Positions 55,704 through 64,000 of a DNA stretch of 64,000 nt are shown in pieces (position 1 is the stretch's first letter; every line of letters starts with the position of its first letter). The notes under the pieces were generated by a model. It did no database searches. It was not told the DNA's origin and saw only the letters and a program-made list of their open reading frames with translations. Made by a program: the position numbers and the translations under genes. Source of the DNA: Paracyclopina nana (Eukaryota > Arthropoda > Copepoda > Cyclopoida > Cyclopettidae); assembly GCA_019096065.1 (NCBI GenBank), contig JAGUCH010000002.1, positions 3,236,501 through 3,300,500 of the forward strand, read 5' to 3'.

Positions 55704-58700
55704 ATGTCAATGAAGGACACAAAGTCTCCCATGGCGGCTTTAAAAGAGCCAGGAGACCATTTTAAGGTGGCGGTTCGCGTTCGGAAGCTTTTGAAACGCG
55801 AAGAAGCTTCCAACGTGAAATGGAAGGTGGAAGGTGATAACGTCATTTCAAGTCTTGATGGCCAAAGAAGGTGAGCAATTGAGTAAAGACAAAAAAGCAT
55901 GTGCAATGAAGATGGTTTGCTTTTTCAGGTACCAATTTGACCGAGTTTTCGACCAAACAGAGCAAAACGAAGATGTGTACAAAGATGTGGGATTCGAAGT
56001 CATCGACTCGGCCATTAATGGCTTTAATTCAACTATTTTTGCTTACGGTCAAACGGCATCTGGCAAAACGCACACCATGATGGGCAATGAAAAGGATCCT
56101 GGCATGATTCGGTTGGCTGTCAGCCACATCTTTGACGCCATCGAAGATACTCCCGAAAAGGCTTTTCTCCTACGAGTGTCATACATTGAAATCTACAATG
56201 AGAAGGTGACAGATTTACTGTCGCAAGAACCAAAGCCTTTGAAGGTTTTGGATGACAATACAGGCGCCGTCACAATTGATGGGCTACGAGAAGTGACCAT
56301 AAGTAGCGCAGATCAAGTGCTCCAAGTTATGACTGAGGGAGAAAAGAATCGACACTTCGGGGAAACCAACATGAACGAGAAGAGCTCACGTTCGCATACA
56401 ATTCTTAGGATTATCATAGAGAGCTCGGATCAAGAATCGAACTGCATTGAAGGCTCTGAACAAGAAGGGCGAGCAATTATGGTCAGCCATTTGAATTTGG
56501 TCGATTTGGCTGGTAGCGAACGAGCAGCTCAAACAGGCGCAGTTGGCGAGCGATTCAAAGAAGGTGCTTATCGTTATATTTTGGGTCTCACGGCATATTT
56601 TATGTAACAATATCTATTAGGCACCAATATCAACAAAAGCTTGATGGTATTAGGCCAGGTCATACGAGATTTGAGCAATGGCTGCAACCTGTCGCAGATC
56701 TCGTTCAGAAGCTCTAAGCTCACGAGAATCTTGAAAAACAGCCTGGGCGGCAACACCAAAACTGCCATCATATGCACTGTCACTCCTGCTGAAATGGAGC
56801 AGACCAAATCCACCCTCGAGTTTGCAGGGCGAGCCAAAACTATTGTGCAGTGTGCTCATGTCAATGAAATCTTGGATGATCGTGCTCAAATGAACAGGTA
56901 ATTATTAAAATGTTAATAATTTTTCTCACGCTGTACGTAATTCTTTTGTGTAGGCTTCGCAAACAGATTGCTGAGCTTCAGAATGAAGTGAGCCAGTTCA
57001 AGAACTCTGATTTGGCAGAAAAGAATGAGCTGCTAATGAGGAAAAATGCGGACTTGCTTAAACAGCTACAAAATCAGTTCCTTCACTCGACTTGGACTGA
57101 TGCCTCCTCTATTTTGGTCACATCAAGTAAACCGCGAGCGAAAAATGATCGAAGACTGACGTGGTGTGCTCCACGTGTGACCGACAATAGAAGAATGAGC
57201 CTTGGAGGCTCAATGAGGTGGGCGAAAATGCTACAAGAAAGTGAAAATATGAAAAAGACTGCAGCTCTGTCCCAAGACTTGCCTTTAAAGGCTGATTGCC
57301 CCGAAAAGAAACCTCAATTTGACAATATTTCCACCAGGAGGAAAAGGAGAGTGCAATTCGGTGCCATCTCTGAAGAGATATTTGAGGAACATCATGAAGA
57401 TCCAGTCGATGGGAATGATAGTGAAGCAATTCAGCAACAGCTTGTATCCGACCAAGTTGATGCTTTGATTGATTCGGGTATTGTCACAGATATTCGTCAA
57501 ACTCTGCTTGGTCTTCAAGCCAAACTTGAAAGGGACGCTGACGAAAGGTGTGAAATGGAAACGAAAATAGCTACACTTGAGAGGGAAAACCAATGCCAAA
57601 AACAATTGGAAGAGGAGAATGCTCAGCTGAAAGCTAAATTGGCCAATCCTGCTGAAACTGTTATCTGCCCAGAGCCGAAAAATGAAAAAGTTGAAGCTTT
57701 GGAAAAGGAAGTGGAAAATCTTTTGAAAGAGAACCAAGAAATGAAAGACCTTATGGAATTTGTCCAGTGTGAAAAAGAAGTGATGGAGGAAAGAGTCAAT
57801 GAACTTGTTCAAAGGCTTGATGCTTCTGCCAAAGAATGTGACCTAGCCAAGCAAAATGCAGAGGCTTTCAAGGAAGAGAGCTGCCTCTGGTCCAACATGG
57901 CGTCAAAAATGAAAAATTCGATGGCTGAATTGCAAACCCGAGTGGATTCGCTGACAGATGACAATATCCGGTTACAAGAAGGTGCCGAACCCATACCAAC
58001 TGGAGAAAGCGCCAATAAAGAATCGGAGGAAAATGAGAGGTTGAAAGAAAAATTGAGTGAGCTGGAAAACAGTCATGAGACTCTTTTGAATGATAAGCGT
58101 TTGGTTGAAGAAGAGGCTGAGAGCCTTAAAGTGCTTTTGAGTGCCAAGGATGCAGCTATTGATGCATTAACTCAAGAAGTGAGAGAATTAGAAGAAAAAT
58201 TGCTCTCGCCCACTGCAAATGAATGTACACAGGATAACATTGTCCCCTCAAACCAAGCCTTGTCTGAAGAAATGGAGAGTCTTAAGGAAAAACTAACTGA
58301 GGTTAGCAGAAACTGCGAAACACACTTGCAACTTAAACTTTCCCTTGAAAGTGAGGTAGAAGGCCTAAAATTGCTATTGAGCAACAAAGAATGTGCAATT
58401 GAAGCATTTGCTAAAGAAATTAGTGCTCTAAGAGAACAATTAGACTTGGCCCAATCCACAGAAAAATCACACGTTGGCATTGTACTTTCAAACGAAGCCT
58501 TGTCTGAGGAATTGGAAGACCTAAAAGAGAAACTAAGGGAGGGTCATGAAAATTACAAGACTCTTTCAGAAGTTAAGGCTTCAGTGGAAGATGAGGCTGG
58601 TAACTTGAAAGCAATCTTGCGTGAGAAAAATGCTGAAGTTGAGGCATACATGCAAGAAGTGAAAGCATTAGAAGAAAAGTTGAATTCTGATGCTGCTGCA

Positions 58701-61250
58701 AAAAGCTCTGAGTCTCGCAGTGTTCACTCAAGTCAAGCATTATCCGAAGAAATGGTATGTCTGAAAGATAAGTTAATTGAGGCGAGCAACAATTGTGCAA
58801 CACAAATGCTATTTAAGCATTCCCTTGAAGAAGAGGTGGAAAACTTGAAAATGCTTTTGAGTGACAAGGATGCTACATTAGAAGTATTTTCTCAAGAAAT
58901 GAGTGTTTTGAAAGAGCAGTTGGATGTAGCCCAATCCAATGAGAAATATCAGGAGGGAATGATTCAAGCCTTGTCTGAGGAATTGGAAAGCCTAAAACAA
59001 ATGCTCAATGAGGTTCACAACAACTGTGAGACTCTCAGGTCTTCTAAGGCAATGCTGGAAGAACAGACTGAGAGCCTGAAAGTGGCCTTGAATGAGAAAA
59101 ACGCTATGGTTGAGACATTCACTCAAGAAGTGAGAGCATTGGAAGAAAAGCTGAATTCTGCTTCAAGAAATGAAAGCTCTTTATCTGACTTTGCCCATTC
59201 AAATCAGGCCTTGTCTGGGGAATTGGAAGAACTGAAAGAAAAATTAAAAGAAGCAACTGACAATTGCGGAATTCATTTGAATGCCAAGAAATCTCTTGAA
59301 AAGGAGGTTGAGAGCTTAAATATGATCTTGAGTGACAAAAATACGGCCGTTGGGATATTCTCTCAAGAAGTTGAGTCTCTCAATGCCAAAATTCATGAGT
59401 TGGAGGCAAGCATTACACAGTTGGAAGAATCAAATGAAAAATTAAGAGAGTCAGCGAGCAACTATGAGACTCTTTCAAATGCCAAGCTTGTGCTTGAAGA
59501 AGAGGCAGAGTGCCTTAAAGCGCTCTTGGGTGACAAGAATGCTACCATTGAGGCATTTACACAAGACGTAAGAACATTGGAAGAAAAGCTGCTTTCAGCC
59601 ATAGCACAACTTGTCACCAATCAAGCCTTATCTGAAGAAATGGAAAGTATGAAAGAAAAATTAAATGAGGCAATCAATGATTGTGAAACACTTTTACAAT
59701 TTAAGCTTTCCCTTGAACAAGAGGTAGAAAACCTAAAAATGCTTTTGAGTGACAAGGATGCTGCCTGTGAAGTGTTTGCTCAAGAAATGAGTGGTTTTAA
59801 AGAGAAATTGGATGCAGCCCAATCCAATGAAAAATCTCAAAATGACATTATCCTCACAAATCAAGCCTTATCTGAGGAATTGGGAATTCTAAAAGAAAAG
59901 CTAAATGAGGCTTATGACAGTTGCATGACTCTTTCAAATGCAAAGCTGTTGCTTGAAGAAGAGTCCGAGAACCTGAAAGTGATCTTGAGCGAGAAAACTG
60001 CCATGGTTGAAGCAATCACTCAAGAAGTGAGAGTGTTAGAAGAAAAGTTGGAGACTGCCGCATCAAATGAAACCTCAATGGCTAACATGTTTCTCTCAAA
60101 TCAAGCCTTGTCGGAGGAATTGGAAAGCCTGAATGGAAAACTTAATGAGGCAAACAATAATTGCGAAACACTTCTAAAAACCCAGTTTTCTCTTGAAGAA
60201 GAGGTTGAGAACCTGAAAGTGCTCTTGAATGACAAAAATGCTGCTATTGAGTCACTCTCTCAAGAAATTGAATTGCTCAATGCCAAAATTCATCAATTGG
60301 AGGGAAGCATGACACAATTGTGCGAATCAAATATTTCAATTGAGGCACATGAGAAGGCGTTGAGAGAAAAGGATGCTGCAATTCAAGCAATGGCACAAGA
60401 ATTGAAAACTGTTGAAGAAAATCTTGATTCATCACGTGCCATCATAGATGAGTTGGAGGAAATCAGAGCTGAACTGACCGATCAAGTGAGACTCTTGAAA
60501 GATAACTTGGACCGAGCACAAGTTGACTGCGACTCTCGCCAATGTGAGAACCAAGCTCTGGCTAAGCAAGTTGAAGATTTGCAATCTCGTGTCGACTCTC
60601 TGAGCAATCAAGAGGAGCTCCTGCAAAAGTTCCAAAATCAATCAGTTGAGCTATCTTCTGTGAAGAAAGCTCTTCGGCTATCTAATATTGAAACTGCCAA
60701 CAAACTGAAAGCTGTCACTGATGAGTTGAACCAAGAGAAAGGTTTAGTTTATCGGCTAGAAAAAGAAATCCGGAGGCTCAAAGAGGAAATCCGAAGGCTG
60801 ACAACGCAAAAGTGTGATCTCAAGGACTTGGACAGCACATATGTTGCATCCCGAAAACCATTAGAAGAGAAACCTGACAAATGCCAAAATTGCTGCAATA
60901 GGCTAAATGGCCAGCAAGATCTCATTCCAAAATCTTCTGCCAAAGAAAATACCAAAGGTAAGGCATTTTTAATTAGTGATTTTAGCTCGCATTTTTTACA
61001 TTGTCTTTTTGTTTCAGACTTTGCTGAGGGAAGTTCTGTGGCCAAAGAAGTGATGCTTGATCAAGCTCTGAACAAAGTCCGGCAACTAAGAGACGATTTG
61101 GCCAAGTTGCAGAAACGCAAAGACGAAGAAGTTTCATTTTACATGAGTGGAGCCAGTAAGTGGAAGAGCAGGACGATGAATTTGCAGGATAAAATAAAGA
61201 CCTGCTCTTTGTGTAGGGAGCACGTGGAGACGTATGTCCCTGGTAAATAG
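55704..61250 (+). CDS. Kinesin-7, CENP-E-like mitotic motor
   Basis: Five exons with consistent phases (55704..55870, 55929..56563, 56621..56897, 56954..60957, 61018..61250) give 1771 residues; human CENP-E has about 2700. The motor domain is N-terminal: P-loop GQTASGKT at 96-103, switch I NEKSSRSH, switch II LVDLAGSE, then the neck region (QTKSTLEFAGRAK, HVNEILDD) typical of kinesin-7. The tail from residue about 370 on is long coiled coil, much of it made of 80-residue tandem repeats coded by 240-bp units. Near the end are CQNCC and CSLC pairs. CENP-E walks chromosomes to the spindle equator and tethers kinetochores to microtubule ends. The motor is complete. The start chosen is the first ATG of two (M-S-M). 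Confidence 0.93.
58254..60340 (+). repeat. 240-bp tandem repeats in the CENP-E-like stalk
   Basis: The marker codons for QALSEEL/M recur at 58254, 58494, 58734, 58965, 59205, 59622, 59862 and 60102. Most gaps are exactly 240 bases, one is 231 and one is 417. Each unit codes for 80 residues with the pattern ALSEELESLKEKL, then NCETL, LEEEVENLKMLLSDKDA and QE...LEEKL. Confidence 0.9.
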
Positions 61251-61299
61251 ACCTTTGTTAATTTCAATTTGAACAATTATTTTAATATGCTCAAAAGAC

Positions 61300-61305
61300 A
61301 ATAAA
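61300..61305 (+). terminator. Poly(A) signal of the CENP-E-like gene
   Basis: AATAAA 50 bases after the stop at 61250. Confidence 0.6.
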
Positions 61306-64000
61306 CAACAATTCAAAACAAATATTATTTATTTTGTCACAATTTACAATTCAAAGTTAGCCTTTTATATAGACTGATCCCATTTAAAATGACCTAATTC
61401 TAGATGGATGCGTTATATATAAATCGTATTAAGAATTGTCATAAACGGCCTCTTAATCTTGTGTGTATGCGTAAACAAATCAAATGAAGCCAAAGAAATT
61501 GGATTGTTTGCAAATAAAAGTTAAAAAAACATATTTATTAAGTTGACTCAACTCAATGCTGGCTCATGGCTTTAATTTGCTCGATCATTGCTGTTTTTCA
61601 TTTCTGAGCTGAAAATGCAAGTGATGACCTCATCTCTGAAAACTTGGCAGGAAGGGCAAGGTGCAAACTGGTTCTTTCCATATCTTTATAGCATATAATG
61701 TTTTTATTAATGTGTCACTTAATGTAGCTTTTTTCCTTGTCAAAAAACTAAATAAATATAGATAGACGAAACTTAAAAACTGGTGTATTTTGCATCCGAG
61801 TAAGAGAGTGAGTTGGTGATATTGTGGCGTGGTCACCATGTGTTCAACTCATGGCCGAATGAGTCATCCCTTCGCAATCATAGGAAGCCCACGCATCCAG
61901 ACCTGTGCGACCCATACACATACATGCATGCTGCACACCTGTGCACTTGTGCTCGAGCACAAAGTTGTGTCCATTTTTTACCAATCTATACCTCCTCCCT
62001 AAAATGATGTCATGCGTTTACGCTCTTTTTTACACTGTGGACAATTAAAAAATACGAAAAAATCAACTTGGGGCCCTTTTGTCAAAAGGCCTGCTCACAT
62101 ATGTGAAGTTGGGTAAGAGCGCGCGTAACTTTCCAATCTGGTTGATTTCACATCAACAATGCTATGCAACACGATGACCCGAAATGGCACAGGTGCACAT
62201 TTACGAAGACTTCAACAGTATTTTAAAATTAGTGGATCATTTACGAGCAACCCAACTTTTGTTGCTCTAAATGTAAAAAAAGTTCTCATTACGTAGTAAA
62301 TGCTAGCTGTCATTCTTTTTAAGTCGATCTAACATGCTCAAAGTTGGCAAATTAAGCAAAATTCCACTAATCTTGAGAGAAGGTGTCATACTTTATAATA
62401 ATAATAAAAATGTAAAATTCCGGTTTGAAGTACCTAAAGTGAATTTATTTTTCCTGCAAAATCTCAAGAATTCTTGCAAGATTTACTCATTTTTAGTACT
62501 TAAAATCAATGTTAAAAGATATCTTTACAACATTTGTGGCTGTCAGAATTAAAGGTGCATGCAACACAAAACATTTCCTTTTTGAAGGAGATTGGGCTAG
62601 CCCAAGTTGAGGGCTGGTGGAGCTAGTCTACCTTGCTTAACCGGCCAGCCTGGCGTTGGCGCCAGCCAGCCTGCTCACCTCACTTCACTTGACTCGAGGT
62701 CGCCGTGGTGAAGGAACGTCGCATTCCCTCATTGCTGATTACACCTAATTTACACCAATCCCAACTTCAACTCCAACAATAATCATGGTAACTTTTTATT
62801 CAATTGAAATCTGTCATTAATTAGAGTGACGTTGCATTAGTAGTGTAACCTAGTTAAAACGCCCTCTAGTGGTACAAAAAGCTTTTTTTTACTGGAGGAA
62901 ATGCATATTAAGTGAGGCAGTCATGAAGAAAGTTATTTTATTATTATAAGGCACTTCCTGCCAAATTCATTTGGAATTAGCAACATTTTTTGATACGGCT
63001 TGGATCTGTTTTTGTCAAAATTCCCATGATAATACCTTATGGCTTGCCATATTTATAGTGCATTGTCCATTTCACAAGCCATTAGTTGTCAAGAAGTATT
63101 TCGAATTAATGTTCCTGGGACCACATGAAGGTTGCTGTATAAAATATTAAATGCTGATAAATTAGCTCCACTTCTCCGCATGATTGAACTTCAAGGACTT
63201 TTACGGATTGCGTGCACTTCTGTAAGTGCTTGCTAATTAGCAGTCTTGGTAGAAAAACTGCAATTTTCCTGCCCCTATTTCGTGAGCCACAGCTCCGACT
63301 TCTTAAGAATTCTGCCAGGCTATCTTTTATCTAGCCTACTTTCTCGGACCTAATTAATTCTTCCAGCCTTTTAAAACGATAAAAATCCAATTAAAAAGGT
63401 TTGCTCTTAACAGTTATCCAGTTAGTCCGCTAGGTGGCGCCAAAACTTGAATTTTTGATTGAAATCCAATTAGCCACTCACTCCTCGTTCTGTTCAACAT
63501 TGCATGACTAAGCATAATGAATTCATTTTCAAAAGTGGAGAGAGTAGGAGTGAAGCTTAGGGGCTTGGAATTTATTAAAATTCATAGTATTGTAGCTTGT
63601 CATAGCCGTGGGTGGAGCAGCAAGAGCGCACAATTGCTTTATTTAATGCAATAAATTGTCAGATCCCATCTATCAGCATGGTTAGGTCATGCACAGTAGT
63701 GTGGCCTACACACAAAAGACATGCACTCTGTTGACCAAAATTGGTATTGACAACCATCAAGTTTTTCTCCATTTTGGGGAGCTGACATATATTTGTCTTA
63801 GTGCCCATATCCCATAAATTTCGCATCATCCTCAGTTTGTGAGAAACCATCAAGCATTCCACAAGCATTATACTATATCCCTAAATAACTTAGAAGTGCC
63901 ATCACTCACAACAAGGTTCAATATGGATCCAAGCCTAGTGTACCAGTCACCTGGAAAGCAGCATCACTTTGTTAATAATGTATACATAGATCTGATATAA
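61306..64000. other. Right end, no firm gene
   Basis: AT-rich sequence with short ORFs only. A locally GC-rich stretch at 62590-62787 may be a first exon; the open frame at 63659-63868 (minus) has no recognisable domain. Confidence 0.35.
62590..62787 (+). promoter_or_regulatory. Possible first exon ending in ATG|GTAACT
   Basis: A GC-rich stretch (CCGGCCAGCCTGGCGTTGG) runs into AACTCCAACAATAATCATG and the ATG at 62785 is followed at once by a donor-like GTAACT. A first exon that ends with its start codon is a known arrangement in some animal genes. The rest of the gene would lie outside the window. Weak evidence. Confidence 0.25.

Noticed and set aside
63659-63868. 69-codon minus-strand ORF as a gene fragment.
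   Set aside because: No domain, no signal peptide and no clear splice sites that extend it.
1-64000. tRNA, rRNA or snRNA genes.
   Set aside because: I saw no cloverleaf with A and B boxes or conserved rRNA blocks; a tRNAscan or Infernal run would decide.

Overview
The window is nuclear DNA of an animal, most likely an arthropod and possibly a crustacean. Genes are split by very short introns (mostly 50-62 bp, GT-AG) with small exons. The Ras-association protein has the LIM-RA-SARAH layout known from arthropod RASSF. There is a proline/serine/tyrosine-repeat structural protein with a signal peptide, and a C1q-domain protein, a family rare in insects but common in other invertebrates. CFAP57, an axonemal protein, implies that the species still makes motile flagella or cilia, probably sperm. 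I saw no rRNA, tRNA, CRISPR or bacterial operon. All exon models below were built by hand from splice signals, reading phase and protein family similarity. There is no transcript evidence.

Layout. 1-5.2 kb: the start of a secreted small cysteine protein (minus strand, leaving the window), a cluster of inverted-repeat transposons, then RASSF. 7.0-17.1 kb: an unrecognised 635-residue membrane-type protein with a 5.4 kb last-but-one intron that holds two MITEs and a 255-codon ORF. 17.4-21.9 kb: TNNI3K (ankyrin repeats plus kinase, 18 exons), with a four-exon secreted prohormone-like gene nested antisense in one intron. 21.9-33.2 kb: a run of minus-strand genes: a SYT14/16-like tandem C2 protein, a secreted M15-type peptidase-like protein, an orphan serine-rich protein, a coiled-coil C1q protein and a proline-rich repeat protein. 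33.4-38.0 kb is gene-poor. 38.0-43.9 kb: a small secreted ORF, a C2H2 zinc-finger protein and a SETD7-like protein that carries a signal peptide. 44.3-48.6 kb: CFAP57. 49.3-52.4 kb: a large secreted acidic repeat protein. 52.5-61.3 kb: KDM4 histone demethylase and a CENP-E-like kinesin, divergent from a shared 507 bp promoter interval. 61.3-64 kb: no firm gene.

How the genes relate. There is no operon. The most striking arrangements are the antisense gene inside TNNI3K, the TNNI3K and C2-protein genes that end on the same TTAA (their stop codons overlap on opposite strands), and the head-to-head pairs SETD7-like/CFAP57 and KDM4/CENP-E. The last pair joins a chromatin demethylase to a mitotic kinesin. 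The features most likely to be undescribed are the nested prohormone-like gene, four tandem ~55-residue modules that follow the JmjC domain of KDM4, and the secreted SETD7-like protein.
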